Positions 1 through 11,797 of a stretch of 64,000 nt of DNA are shown here, piece by piece. This DNA is from Mytilisepta virgata (taxonomy: Eukaryota; Mollusca; Bivalvia; Mytilida; Mytilidae): positions 29,354,001-29,418,000 of the forward strand of contig CM051518.1 of assembly GCA_028015205.1 (NCBI GenBank), in the 5' to 3' direction. How positions within the stretch are numbered: the first letter of the stretch is position 1; every line of letters begins with the position of its first letter. The notes beneath the pieces were generated by a model. The model had not been told where the DNA came from. It made no database searches and saw nothing but the letters and a program-made list of their open reading frames with translations. Made by a program: the position numbers and the translations under genes.

Positions 1-276
1 ACTTACTGCCTTCTGTCACGTTTGAGAAAAAAATGTGTGACCTACATAACAGAAAATCAAACTTTTTTTCGCTTGTTTCCTATTTTTGCTAATCTCAGAA
101 CTGTTGAAGTTGTCAAATGAATCAAAATTTTCCTTTGATGTGTTCTCCAAGCAAAAGTTCTATTTACATAGAATGGCTATTTTTCACATCAACAGGGGGG
201 AGGGGGGTACTCATCAAAACACTTATTTCTTTACCGTATAGTCTCTATTAGAATAGCATATTTGACGTATTAGAAT

Positions 277-440
277 AGAAATAATTCATGGCATACTGAG
301 GTTTTTTGGAGATTTTACCATGGGCGTGCCTTATGTTTGTAAATTTTATCCCTCGCTCCACTGCTGCACTGCTCTACAAAATTAAGGTGCACCTATGGTA
401 AAATCTCCCAACAAACCACAGTAAGCCATTAATTATTTCT
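277..440. mobile_element. Foldback MITE-like element
   Basis: Two inverted arms of about 56 bases (277-332 and 384-440) flank a 51-base centre. The arms share the left-arm strings AGAAATAATT and GGAGATTTTACCAT, which reappear reverse-complemented on the right. No open frame is present. Superfamily and target-site duplication could not be assigned. It sits 66 bases upstream of the candidate mini-exon at 507. Confidence 0.7.
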
Positions 441-506
441 TAAATATCTCTTGATATTACAAATGCATTAAATAAAGTATTAATATGTACAATATTTTCT
501 TTACAG

Positions 507-540
507 TTTGCCATAGGAACATTAATGGATGATTATTTAG
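507..540 (+). CDS. Candidate 34-nt internal exon of an unidentified gene
   Basis: A pyrimidine-rich acceptor (TTTTCTTTACAG, ending at 506) precedes 34 bases, followed by a consensus donor GTAAGT at 541. Only one of three frames is open and reads FAIGTLMDDYLG, with the last codon split after its first base (phase 1). The other two frames contain stops. I do not recognise the protein. The splice signals are strong, the length is short, and there is no homology evidence from inside the window. The next plausible exon on this strand is at 11729, but direct joining would give only GLCS before a stop, so either this is the end of the protein or another exon lies between. Confidence 0.35.
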
Positions 541-654
541 GTAAGTCATTTATTAATTTTTAGTATTGTCAGTGATTTCCCCAGAAATTTTTTCATGCAT
601 GGGGGCATGATCATCACAATTGTAGCGCGCGAGAGTTCACTCAGTACAAGTTAT
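541..654. other. Unannotated intronic spacer
   Basis: AT-rich sequence between the candidate donor at 541 and the start of the next repeat element. It includes a 'GGGGGCATGATCATCACA' stretch but no reading frame or structure that I can support. Confidence 0.3.
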
Positions 655-1214
655 TCTGTTTTTATACGACCACAAAATTTTTGCGGTCGTATATTGGTAT
701 GACGTTAGCGTCGTCGTCGTCTGCGTCGTCGTCCGTCGTCAGCGTCGTCGTCCGAAGACATTTGGTTTTCGCACTATAACTTTAGTATAAGTTAATAGAA
801 ATCTATGAAATTTAAACACAAGGTTTATGACCACAAAAGGAAGGTTGGGATTGATTTTGGGAGTTTTGGTCCCAACAGTTTAAGAATCAGGGGCCAAAAA
901 AGGGCCCAATAAGCATTTTTCTTGGTTTTCGCACAATAACTCTAGTATAAGTAAATAGAAATCTATGAAATTCTAACACAAGGTTTATGACCACAAAAGG
1001 AAGGTTGGGATTGTTTTTGGGAGTTTTGGTCCCAACAGTTTAGGAATTAGGGGCTAAAAAAGGGCCAAAATAAGCATTTTTCTTGGTTTTTGCACAATAA
1101 CTTTAGTATAAGTAAATAGAAATCTATGAAATTTAAACACAAGGTTTATGACCACAAAAGGAAGGTTGGGATTGATTTTTGGAGTTTTGGTCCCAACAGT
1201 TTAGGAATTAGGGG

Positions 1215-1762
1215 CCAAAGGGGTCCAAAATTAAACTTTGTTTGATTTCATTGAAAATTTAACTATTTGGGTTCTTTGATATGCCGAATCTAACCGTGCA
1301 TTTAGATTCTTAATTTTTGGTCCCGTTTTCAAATTGGTCTACATTAAGGTCCAAAGGGTCCAAAATTAAACTTAGTTTGATTTTAACAAAAATTGAATTC
1401 TTTGGGTTCTTTGATATGCTGAATCTAAAGATGTACTTAGTTTTTTTATTATGGGCCCAGTTTTCAAGTTGGTCCAAATCGGGGTCCAAAATTAAACTTT
1501 GTTTGATTTCATCGAAAATTGAACTATTGGGGTTCTTTGATATGCCGAATCTAACCGTGCATTTAGATTCTTAATTTTTGGTCCCGTTTTCAAATTGGTC
1601 TACATTAAGGTCCAAAGGGTCCAAAATTAAACTTAGTTTGATTTTAACAAAAATTGAATTCTTGGGGTTCTTTGATATGCTGAATCTAAACATGTACTTA
1701 GTTTTTTTATTATGGGCCCAGTTTTCAAGTTGGTCCAAATCAGGGTCCAAAATTAAAGCTAA
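1215..1762 (+). repeat. Alternating ~130-bp tandem array with 260-bp higher-order period
   Basis: CCAAAATTAAACTT begins successive units near 1225, 1356, 1485, 1620 and 1746. Odd units continue 'TGTTTGATTTCAT' and contain 'CCGAATCTAACCG'; even units continue 'AGTTTGATTTTAAC' and contain 'CTGAATCTAAA'. The A-B-A-B order gives a 260-bp dimer period. The same dimers recur in copy B. Confidence 0.8.
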
Positions 1763-1786
1763 AAAGGGGGTAAATTATTTTTTTGT

Positions 1787-2500
1787 TGGGGGGGGGGGGG
1801 GGGCAATTCTCCACAGCATATTGTATTACACAAAAGCAAAAAATTGAATATAAATTCAAATCATATGACCAATTCTAAGTTCTTTGATTTCAGTTATTCT
1901 GTGTCAGAAACCTATTATGTGTCAAATATTTGAAGAAATTTTCAATTGCACAGTATTGCGCAATAGCAAGAAATTGATATGTGTGCCCTGTTATCAAAAC
2001 TTTATTATTAACAAATTCCATTGGAAATTTGCCAATATAAAATGTACTGATGAAGCTTTTTTGTTTATCTTATCTAAACTGCTTTTAAACTATGTATATT
2101 TAAAATTTGCCATCCATGACTATGATGTCATTTTCTATTTTAATATGTTATGGTGTATTTAAATGGGCTGTTATGGTTGCAAAGTATAAAGAAATGGGGG
2201 GGGGGGGGGGAGGGGGGGTTTGAAAACAAAATTTGGGGGGGGGGGTAAATGAGAAATTGGGGAGGGGGTAATTTTTTCTCATTTCATATTTCATAAATTA
2301 AAAAGAAAATTTCAAATTTTTTTTAGCAAAAAAAGGGGGGGGGGGGGGTTACAATAAATTTTATTGTTTTTTGTTTTTTTTTTGGGAGGGGTGTCAATGT
2401 GCAACTTCATAGTGTATTGCACAAAAGCTAAAAATAGGGGTAAATTATTATTTTTTTTTTTGGGGGGGGCAATTCTCCACAGCATATTGTATTGCACAAG
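1787..2500 (+). repeat. Cluster of poly-G tracts
   Basis: Long G runs occur at about 1787-1803, 2196-2217, 2236-2245, 2335-2349 and 2461-2468, all on the plus strand, separated by TAAATTATT and CAATTCTCCACAGCAT motifs. The same pattern returns at 14651-15355 and 16174-16189. The runs could form G-quadruplexes and are also likely sites of length error in sequencing. Confidence 0.7.
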
Positions 2501-2909
2501 AAGCAAAAAATTGAATATAAATTCAAATCATATGACCAATTTTAAGTTCTTTGATTTCAGTTATTCTGTGTCAGAAACCTATTATGTGTCAAATATTTGA
2601 AGAAATTTTCAATTACACCGTATTGCGCAATAGCAAGAAATTGATATGTGTGCCCAATTTTAAATTTTAAATTGATTATTTCTGATTTATATATAAAAAC
2701 AAATAATACTGATATGGTTTGAATAGGTAAATTAAAAATTTTTAAGTTCTTAGACAACATTCATTCTGTGTCAGAAACCTATGCTGTGTCAAATATTTAT
2801 TCACAATCCAAATTCAGTATTGTATCAAGCTTGAATGTTGTGTTCATAATTGCCCCAACTATTCAGGGTTCGACATCTGCGGTCGTATCTAGCTGCACCC
2901 AGCGGAGCA

Positions 2910-3153
2910 TTTTATTCAATTTTCCAAACTGTCTTACACATGCACCAAAGTCAAATTCATCTAAATGTGGCCCTTCAATGGAGATTGTCATCAAATAGTT
3001 AAGTACATGTTGTGAGAGTCTGTTTCTTGATGCAGTTTTCACTCTGTTCAGACATGAGAATTTGGACATTGTATTCACTGAGAAATCTGCATTGAATGTG
3101 ATTTGCTTTCGGCAAACACATCTTATATGGTGTTGTTGACGACATCGTGTCAA
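2910..3153 (-). pseudogene. hAT-type transposase C-terminal remnant
   Basis: On the minus strand the frame contains FSCLNRVKTASRNRL followed by a short linker and LMTISIEGP. This resembles the C-terminal dimerisation region of hAT transposases and hAT-derived zinc-finger proteins (pattern F-S-x-M/L-N-R-I/V-K-T...R-N-R-L...L-M-x-I-S-x-E-G-P). The frame continues with HLDEFDFGACVRQF and then runs into the 3' end of the hairpin element of copy A (below 2912), where it acquires a foreign tail and a stop at 2863. No N-terminal zinc finger or catalytic region is visible, so it is a fragment. Assignment rests on motif memory. Confidence 0.6.
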
Positions 3154-4395
3154 GCCAGATTCGTAAATTCGGTAGCGGAAAAGGTATTCGTCAGGGTATT
3201 TTTCAATAATTTGTCCGCTATATTTTTGACACTTCTGTTGATCGTCAGGGTGGCATAGAATTTACATGCCACTGCTTTCCACTTATCTCAAGACAGGATA
3301 TTTATATACATGAAATTAACTGACAATTTATGTCATATTTTTTACGACATTTTTCCCCGACATCGTTTTGTCATGAAAAATAATCTTCAAATTGCGATTT
3401 CTTTCCTCCGTAAAAATTCGACTCATATTTTTATACTAGTAAACCAGCAAGCATTTCTACACAACATTCAAGCTTTTGAAATAAATGAAACTACTAAATT
3501 TGATAAAAAGTCAGGGAAATGTTCTTTATTACATCGTATGTATTACTATTCTGATCGATTTTTTTCATTGGTCAATACACGTTCTATATTTAGATACACA
3601 AAGTATTACTATTCTTATGGATTATTTTTTATTGGTCAATACACGTTCTATATTTAGATACACAATCTTAAATGAAAAGACAAATTATATCGAGATGTTG
3701 GTTTAATTAAATTTTATTTATTCTCCAATTGACTTATTATCACATGGAGCAGTATTACATCATTTTACAACACACATCAGTATAAAAGTGTTGCTTCCTG
3801 CTAAGTTGATTTGCGATAGTATGATTATTATCTTTGTTATCAAAATAACAATGGAAATTACTTCTCAATAGAATACCCCATTGAGAAATTTTTGAAGCAT
3901 GGCGGCATGCATGGCGGCGATGTGTATTGCATAGCGGCGATTTTTTAAGCATGGCGGTCCCGCTATGCTAAATGGGCCTAGGGAAAACACTGATTGTCTG
4001 GGTAGGCCTTGCGTTAAAAAGATGGAAAACAGATAAGCATTTTTCAGATATGCAAGTGTATAGGATGCTCTAGCATATTAAGTTTTCCTAGAGTTATGGA
4101 AAATTGGATATTTGAAAATTGGACCCTTTATGGTATGCATCTTGTCATAGAAAATCCTTGGACATGGTTTATAAGAAACATGTTTAAGTTAGCACATTTC
4201 AAAATTGATTGTTCAAATTGTTATAATGTTCCAGTTCATTGAATTTTTCGAGAGTTATGGCTCTTTAGATTTTTGTCATTGAAACAAGACTGCTGATATT
4301 CTTCAGACTTTGATTTGTAGATAAATATGAAAGCTGTTACCATGTTCAGGCTCTTGTCTAGATATGATGTGATCTTGCACTTTCACTTTTCAGTA
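3154..4395. other. Gene-free stretch with a small direct duplication
   Basis: A ~63-base direct repeat (about 3541-3602 and 3604-3665, sharing TTGGTCAATACACGTTCTAT) lies here. A short GGCGGC/ATGGCGG-rich patch sits at 3897-3965. The remainder is AT-rich with no supported frame. Confidence 0.5.
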
Positions 4396-4396
4396 A

Positions 4397-6117
4397 TTAA
4401 CTCACCTGTCCTCAAAGGACTTGTGAGCTTTTGCCATCACTTTGATTTCATCGTCCGTCCATCGTAAACCTTTCCAAAGATCTCTCCTCTGAATCCACAG
4501 AACCAATTACAGCAATACTTAGTCTGAATGATCCGTAGGGTATCTAGAATTAATTTTATGTTTTATTTTATTGTCCTTCGAGAAACATGGCCACCATGGC
4601 TAAAAATAAAACGTAGGGGTAAACTGCAGTTTTTGGCTTATGTCTCAAAAACTAAAGCATTTAGAGTAAAATTGACATGGATAAAAATGTTCATCAGGTC
4701 AAGATCTACGTGCCAGGAAATTTTCAGACGAAAAATAACCAAAATAGTGAATTGCCCCCTTATAGGAGTTTTTGCCCTGTGAAAACAATTATTTATTTTA
4801 GCCATCTTTGTAAACTTTCCAAATCATCTCCCCTGAAACTACTTAATAAATTTCAGCCAAACTTAGGCTGAAAGATCCTTAGGGTATCTAGTATAGAGTT
4901 TGTGTTTTATTCTCTTGTCAATCGAGAAACATGGCTGCCATGGCTAAAAATAGAACAGTTCTTGTTTCTGATTGGCTGCTATAAAAATATGTTCTATGAA
5001 ATTGCTTGGCCAAATGGAACGAAACTTGATAGGAAGCATATATGGGAGGTCCTTTACAAAGTTTTCTCATTTCGTCCTGATCACCCAACAATCAGGGCCC
5101 TCATGGGAAATTCTTGTTTCTCATTGGTTGATTAGAAAAATTGGCCAGTTGGGACCAAACTTTAGTGGAATGGTCCTTGGATGGCGTCCTTTTTCAGAAT
5201 TATGTTCGATGACCCAGACAATCAACTAAGATGGCCATCTCAACCCAACTTAGTTTAATATAGGACCCTATGAAATTCATTTAAAATTCTTCTTATCTGA
5301 AACTACTGAGCCAATTGAAACCAAAGTTAGCAGTAATGGTCATTGGATGGTCCTCTTTCAGAATTGTGTCCGATGAACTGGACGATCAACCAAGATTGCC
5401 GCCACAGCCTAACATAGGACCCTATTGGAAATTCTTTTAAAAAATATTCTTGTCTGAATGTACTCAGACAATTGGAACCAGTCTTGGCAGCAATGGTCCT
5501 TAGATTGTTGTCTTTCAGAAGTGTGTCCGATGAACTGGACAATAAACCAAGATTACTGTCACTTAGTTTTAACATAGGACCCTATGGGAAAATTCATTGA
5601 ATAAAAATATTCTTGTCTGAAACCATTGAGCCAATTGCAACCAGACTTGGCAGCTATGGTCCTTAAATGGTCCTCTTTCAGAATTGTGTGGGATGACTTG
5701 GACTGTCAACCAAGATGGCCACTTCTGGTCTGAAACCACTTCACTAATTGGAACTAGACTGGGCAGCAATGGTCCTTAGATAATTGTCTTTCAGAATGGT
5801 GTCCGATGATCTGGACGGTGAACCAAGATGACTGCCACATCCATTCTTAGTTTAACGTAGAACACTGTGGGAAAATTCATTTAAAAATCTTCTTGGCTGA
5901 AACCACTGGACCAATTTGAACCTGACTTGCCAGCAATGTTCTCTTTCAGATTATGTCCTATGACCCCGACTCTCAGTCACCACAGCCAAAATTAAGTTAA
6001 CATAGAACCCTATTGGAAAACCAGCTAAATTGACTTCTACACTTAAATTTTAGTCCTGCTCAAGTTTTACAAGTTAAATCCAGGTGAGCGATACAGACTC
6101 TTAAGAGCCTGTAGTAC
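4397..6117 (+). mobile_element. Helentron/HINE-like element E1 (CTCACCTG family)
   Basis: The 5' end has a hairpin (CTCACCTGTCCT at 4401-4412 against AGGACTTGTGAG) and a CGTCCGTCCATCG microsatellite at 4451. Tandem units of roughly 165 bp follow, recurring as 'TGAAACCACTGAGCCAATTG' and 'GTCCTTAGATGGTCCTCTTT'. The 3' end reads CAGGTGAGCGATACA (6081-6095), then the palindrome CTCTTAAGAG (6098-6107) and GCCTGTAG. The 3' CAGGTGAG is the inverse of the 5' CTCACCTG. No protein is encoded. Confidence 0.7.
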
Positions 6118-7632
6118 TGATAATAAGATACATTATTAGAATTAGATTTCCCCAGAAAAATACTTTATTGTTTATGTAATAAGCACAGGCTTAATGGTAG
6201 TTTCTTGTCCTAGTCCTTGTAAAACAAAGAGTTGTGTAGATTAATCATGAAAAAATTGTAATGTTTTATTTTTAGTTAAAAGGGTTGGGGGGGGGGGGGG
6301 GTCAATAATTACTGTAGGTATCATTTGTTCCTTAAATTCACATTTTTGGCTATAGTCAAACTAGACCCAGAGGTGTTCCTTATGGTGAAAAGAATAAACC
6401 ATGAGGTGTTTGTAATGGTCTTTGAACATTATATCAACTCATTATAGCTTTCTGATTGACATTTCACAATTCTTTTTATTTCTCTTCAGAGAGTTATAAA
6501 GTCTTTTTACTTGATTTGAAATTAGAAATTTTTGTAGTTTATGATCTTGTCTGTATTTAAATTATGCAATTAGATCATTGTAATTTGAACATGTTGCATT
6601 AGCCTAAATTTTTTAATTGACATTGTCTCTTAAATATTAGAATGAAATCAAAGTGTTTGTAATTTTCTACCAGAATTTAAGTAAAAGATGTATTAAAATT
6701 TGGTTGTTTCTTCATCCCACCATTAATTAACATTACATGTGTATAAACTGTGTTGGAAAAGGACACTTTAACCGGGCACTTCAATGGGTAGTTTATTGAT
6801 TTTGTATACATGTAAAACAGTTAAGTAATGTTTAAATAAAAAAATCTTGGATGTATGTACATTTATTTAATTTGATACTTTTGTTCCTAATTTTTTTTCT
6901 CTCAATTAGATCTATAATACTTCTCTGAATGATATTAATTAATGTATTGTGTATTGGGTTGTTTTTGTGGGTTTGCAAATTTTCAATGCAAATGGCTGTG
7001 TCATTGCTCAGTTTACCAGAATACCTTGGAGAACCACTGGCTTTTTGTCAGAAGACTAGTAATCTGTGTCAATAGTTGAGTCAAGCACACCTCGCCTTAT
7101 GGAGAATTCAAAATTTGAACTTCAAATTTACAACTTAAAACAGGCTACTCATGATAAGTAGTAATGACGATCTACCTGAGGGGCAATTTATTGATTTAGA
7201 AAAAATCAATCGAACTTTGTACAAAATCAACACTCCTTTACAGTTTAGGAACTTTTATTAATGAAAGACTTAACCTGATAGATATTTATCAGCAGATCTG
7301 TTTAAGAAGGTCAGATTAATTGATTCTATGTCCATACAGATTGACTTGTCCAATATTTTCACAGTGATTAACTATCATGGTCAATGAATCATTATTTCAC
7401 TTTGCTAAGTACAGAAACTTGTATAGACTGTTGTATCCTGTTTATCAGAAACACGGAGAACAATAATTCTAAAAGTGCAGTTTTATAAAGTACATTTACC
7501 ATATCCATTAAACAGACTAAAATCCATAATATTGTCAAATTTGGATTCTGATTGCCACAAAAATGTGTTGTTAAGCACAAAATATATTCCTTCTATCATA
7601 TTAGTACAAGATGAATAGACACTATAGAGAAG
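6118..7632. other. AT-rich spacer, no gene seen
   Basis: A G15 tract occurs near 6287-6301. Otherwise I see AT-rich DNA without supported coding frames, RNA genes or clear repeats. Confidence 0.4.
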
Positions 7633-8541
7633 TTTTTAGCTCACCTGGCCTATAGGCCATTTGAGCTTATATCATCACTTTGCGTCCTAGAATGGTCCAT
7701 CCTCCATCATTTGTAAACTTTTCACATTTTGATCTTCTCCTCTGAAACTACTTGGCGGATTGTACCAAACTTGATAGGAATGATGTATGGAAGGACCTCT
7801 ACAAATGATCCACCATTGGTTCTGGTTTGATGAACAACATGGCCACCAGACACCATCTTTTTAAAAATTTTCTTTTCTGAAACTACATTATGAAATGATT
7901 TGAAACTTTGCAGGTACCCTCTACAAACGATCCACTTCTTTGAAGATTTATAAACTCAACATATGGCTGTGGCTTTTCAAAGTTTCCATTGAATACATAT
8001 GGGAAAGGGTTTGTTTTGTCATTAGCTCAGGAACTAATGGGCTTATTGTAACCAAAGTTGAAAGAAATGATTTATGGAGGGACCTCTACCAATTCTCTAC
8101 CTTTCTTTGTGGTTGGATGAACAACATGGCTGCCAGAGGCCATCTTTGGTTTTGATTGGCCAATTTTCAGAAATCTTCTCTGAAACTACCTTACGAAATG
8201 TTTGAAAACTTTGCAGGATTTATTAATAGTAACCTCTGCAAACAATCAACTTTGGTTGAGATTCATTTGATCAATCGACAGCTGCAGCTATTCAAAGTTT
8301 CCATTGAATCCATATGGGAAAAGACTTTTTTTGTCATTTGCTCAGGATCTAATCAGCAGACTTTAACCAAAGTTGGCAAGTATCTCATATGGAAGGACAG
8401 ATGCAAATGATGTACCTTTATTTGGTCAAAGGTCAAATTTCAAAGTTACTATGGCATTTGTTTTCCTTTAAAAGCTTTGTGGATACAAAAGAGCTTACAT
8501 TTTATAATGGCCTTATAAAAGCCAGGTGAGGGTCTAGTTTT
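7633..8541 (+). mobile_element. Helentron/HINE-like element E2
   Basis: It starts TTTTTAGCTCACCTGGC, and the 12-base arm at 7638-7649 pairs with GCCATTTGAGCT just downstream. A short 'GCGTCC' tract and ~200-bp repeated units built on 'TCTGAAACTAC' and 'GAAACTTTGCAGG' follow. The 3' end reads CCAGGTGAGGGTCTAGTTT (8522-8540): the inverted motif is kept but the terminal hairpin is missing compared with E1 and E3. Confidence 0.62.
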
Positions 8542-8840
8542 AATATTCTCTTAAAGAACCATTTTCTGAATTTCATGAAGTAGAAAAATCCTATAAAAGT
8601 CATGTCAGTTTTTCCTATCTCAGAGTTGTTTTAAGATGATTAATTTTAATATCTCTTTATTAGATTTTAATAGATTTTAAAAGAATTTGATAACTGTCAA
8701 AATATACAAAAAATCAGACAATCTCCTAAGGATGTTGTTTTTTTAAAGGTTTTGGTAATCTTCAGATGCTTTTATTTACAAGGTCATGTGTATGTTACAT
8801 TATAGCTGATATATATATTATAAATTGGGGGGGGGGGGAG

Positions 8841-9110
8841 GGGGGAGGTGGCCGAGTGGTCTAGGTTATTTGTCATGACTACTAATGATCACTAGTCTGT
8901 CAACGCTGAGGTTGTGAGTTCGAATCTCAAAGGCGGCCGGGTGTGTTCGACTTCAATCTAATTTGACAAGGATTGCCAATTTTCCTACTGAAGGTTGGTG
9001 GTTCTCTCCGGGTACTCCGGATTCCTCCAGCAATAAAAACTGGCGGCTGCAAAATAGCTAAATGTGCTGAAAACACCGTAAAACCCAAACTAAACAGACA
9101 AATATAAATT
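8841..9110 (+). mobile_element. tRNA-derived SINE, copy 1
   Basis: A perfect RNA polymerase III A box (TGGCCGAGTGG, 8849-8859) and B box (GAGTTCGAATC, 8916-8926) are about 57 bases apart. That spacing fits a class II (Leu/Ser-like) tRNA head with a long variable region. The body includes GGTGGTTCTCTCCGGGTACT and ends in an A-rich tail around 9080-9110. Copy 2 lies at 30776-31045. The head cannot fold as a full tRNA, so it is a SINE rather than a tRNA gene. Confidence 0.85.
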
Positions 9111-9550
9111 GGGGGTGGGGGGGTTCTGTCAGTAAATCTTTCAATTTATTTTATTAAGCTTATACCATAAAAAATTAAGCATATAGACATATCTAACTTT
9201 CTTTCCATTTTTCTGTCAAGAAACTGTTCATAGTTTTATTATTTTTGTCTGGATTACAGTGCAATTCTGAAAGATATAGCAGGAATGGAATGTTTGTGTC
9301 GTAATAAATTCATCTCAAGGACCTGCTAACATCCAAAATGCCGTCATAACAGAAAGTAATGACTATAAGATCTCCTGTAATGGCCCAAAAACTCATCTAA
9401 TAGACTATTAATATTTCAGCATGACTTTGAATATAAAGTTTTTAACACTGAAAATTACGTATATAGATAAATTGCAACAAAAACCATTTAGATGTATAGT
9501 AAGATATTTCTAATTTAAACCGTAATATCTAAATAGATATTCACAGAGGG
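9111..9550. other. Unassigned spacer
   Basis: AT-rich sequence between the SINE and element E3. No feature could be supported. Confidence 0.4.
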
Positions 9551-11618
9551 TTTTTAGCTCACCTGGCGAAAGGCCATGTGAGCTTTTGTAATCACTTGGC
9601 GTCTGTTGTCTGTCTGTTAACTTTTCACATTTTAATCTTCTCCTCTGAAATCACTGGGCCAAATGGAATTAAATTTGGCAGGAAGCATCTATGTAAGGTC
9701 CTTTATAAAGAATGCTCATTTCGTCCCGATCGGACTACAAACATGGCCACCATGGGCAATTGTTGTTTCTGATTGGCTGAGTTTTAAAAAATCTCCTCTG
9801 AAACTGCTGGACCAAATGGAACAAAATTTGACAGGAAGCATATATGGGAGTTGATCATTTTGTCCTGGTCGGACTACAAATATGGTTGCCATTGGCAGCT
9901 CTTGTTTCTGATTAGTAGATATAAAAAATCTTCTCCTCTGAAATCGCTTGGCCAAATGGAGCTAAACTTGAGAGAAAGCATCTATGGGAGGTTCTTTAAG
10001 AAATTTCCTCATTTCATGCCGATCGGGCAAAAAACATGGCCGCCATAGGCAATTCTTGTTTCTCATTGGTTGATTAAAAAAAAGTTTTTTTCCCTGGAAC
10101 TGCTATACAAATATGGCTGCCATGAGCAGTTCTTATTTCTGATGGGGTGATATAAAAAAATCTCCTCTGAAGTTGCTTGGCCAAATGGAACAAAACTTGA
10201 CAGAAAGCATGTAATTGGGAGGTTCTATACAAAGTTTTCACATTTCCTCCTGATCAGGCAACAAATATGGCCGTCATGGACAGTTCTTGTCTTTCATTGG
10301 TTGATAATTTTCTTCTTTGAAACTGCTTGGCCAAAGGGAATGAAACTTGACAGGAAGCATCTGTTGGAGGCCATGTGAGCTTTTGTCATCACTTTGGGAT
10401 CCGTCGTCCGTCCGTCATCTGTTAACTTTTCACATTTTAATCGTCCTCTGAAACCACCCGGCCAAATTGAATTAATTTTGGCAGGAAGCATCTATGTAAG
10501 GCCCTTTATATAGATTGCTCATTTCCTCCCGATCGGACATCAAACATTGCCGCCATGGGCTATTGTTGTTCCTGATTGGCTGAGTTTTCAAAAATCTTTT
10601 CCTCTGAAACTGCTCCGCCAAATGGAACAAAACTTGACAGGAAGCATATATCGGAGGTCCTTTATAAAGGTTCCTCATTCATCCCGATCGGAGTACAAAT
10701 ATGGCCGCCTTGGGCAGCTCTTGTTTCTGATTGGTTGATATAAAAAAAATCTTCTCCTCTGGAATCACTTGGCCAAAAGGAACAAAACTTGACAGAAAGC
10801 ATCTATGGGAGGTTCTTTACAAAGTTTCCTCATTTCGTCCTGATAAGGCAAAAAAAATGGCTTCCATAGGCAATTCTTGTTTCTCATTGGTTAATTAAAA
10901 AAAAAAATTTTCTCTGGAACTGCTTGGCCAAATGGAACAAAACTTGACAGGAAGCATCTATCCTCTTACAAAATTTCTTTATTTCATCCCGATTGGAGTA
11001 CATATATGTCACCATTGGCAGTCTTGTTTCTGAATGGCTAATATAAAAGAATCTTTTCCTCTGAAATTGCTTGCCCAAATGGAATGAAACCTGACAGGAA
11101 GCATATATGGGGGTCCTTTATAAAATTTCCTCATTTTGTCCCGATCAGAATACAAATATGGCCACCATAGCAAATTCTTGTTTCTGATTGGTTGATTTAA
11201 AAAAAAAATTCTCTTAAACTGCTTGGCCAAATAGAGCCAAACTTGACAGAAAGTGTTTATGACATAGCAAAAATCTACAGAACTGCAGAATTGCTTGAAA
11301 CCAAACAAGATCTGAATGTTCCTCTTAAGGTGCTCACCAAGTGTTGGTACTCTGGTGCTGATCCCTTATTCAAAATGGCTTTCAGCAGAGGACTTAGGTT
11401 AACATAAGACACTATGGGAGATACTTGCAAAAATCTTCTGGAGAACCGCCAGATTTTAGAATATGTTGATCTGTAAGTAGAAGGACCTTGATTTGGTTCC
11501 TAAAATTCTTACAACACTACATAATGATAGAAGTGACTTCTCTCTTTGAGGTAGATCAATAAAAATTTGCTTTTATGCCAGGTGAGCGATACATGCTCAG
11601 CCCTCTGAGCCTCTAGTT
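9551..11618 (+). mobile_element. Helentron/HINE-like element E3, composite
   Basis: The 5' end TTTTTAGCTCACCTGGC carries a hairpin (9556-9567 with 9573-9584). A 'GTCTGTTGTCTGTCTG' microsatellite and about eleven ~148-bp units follow, marked by GGCCAAATGG near 9656, 9949, 10181, 10329, 10616, 10768, 10925, 11072 and 11222. The 3' end is CCAGGTGAGCGATACAT (11578-11594), a GCTCAG/CTGAGC hairpin (11595-11610) and CTCTAGTT. A second 5'-like segment (GGCCATGTGAGCTTTTG with GTCCGTCCGTC) lies inside at 10369-10430, so the element is a fusion or partial tandem duplication. Confidence 0.75.
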
Positions 11619-11728
11619 ATATCTGTTGTTGATGTTCTGTGAATAGATCTGACATTCTTTATAATATCACAGAAAATAATCAATGTATGAAAAAACATAA
11701 ATATCTCATATATATTTATTAATTTTAG

Positions 11729-11797
11729 GATTATGCAGTTGATCTTGACCATGTATATACCACAGAGGCAGCAAAAACAATGGCAGAAAGAAGATAG
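11729..11797 (+). CDS. Candidate terminal exon of an unidentified gene
   Basis: An acceptor-like TTTATTAATTTTAG ends at 11728. In one frame the next 69 bases read DYAVDLDHVYTTEAAKTM then AERR and stop (TAG 11795-11797). A 3'-UTR-like stretch follows with AATAAA at 12052. Protein-like composition and the poly(A) signal at a sensible distance (about 255 bases) support a last exon. Against it, another frame is also open for a similar distance, and the phase does not fit a direct join to the mini-exon at 507-540. The family is not recognised. Confidence 0.3.
   Translation, partial: DYAVDLDHVYTTEAAKTMAERR

Larger units (their letters stand above)
655..2912 (+). mobile_element. Helentron/HINE-like non-autonomous element, copy A
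   Basis: The element opens with T-rich sequence and a 12-bp-arm hairpin (664-675 with 681-692, arm ATACGACCACAA). A CGTCGTC microsatellite (706-758) follows, then three ~160-bp tandem units (about 762, 922, 1083). A second array of ~130-bp units (1225-1760) alternates in two types, and G-tracts with degenerate repeats fill the rest. Near the right end TGCGGTCGTAT (2878-2888) is the inverted counterpart of the 5' arm and is followed by a GCTG/CAGC mini-hairpin (2892-2903). Paired subterminal inverted repeats with a 3' hairpin are typical of Helitron2/Helentron derivatives. No transposase is encoded. Small frames inside are artefacts of the repeats. Copy B at 12296-15826 confirms both ends. Confidence 0.72.

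Noticed and set aside
8841..8930. Functional tRNA gene
   Set aside because: A and B boxes are present, but the acceptor stem does not pair, and the sequence continues into a shared SINE body as at 30776.
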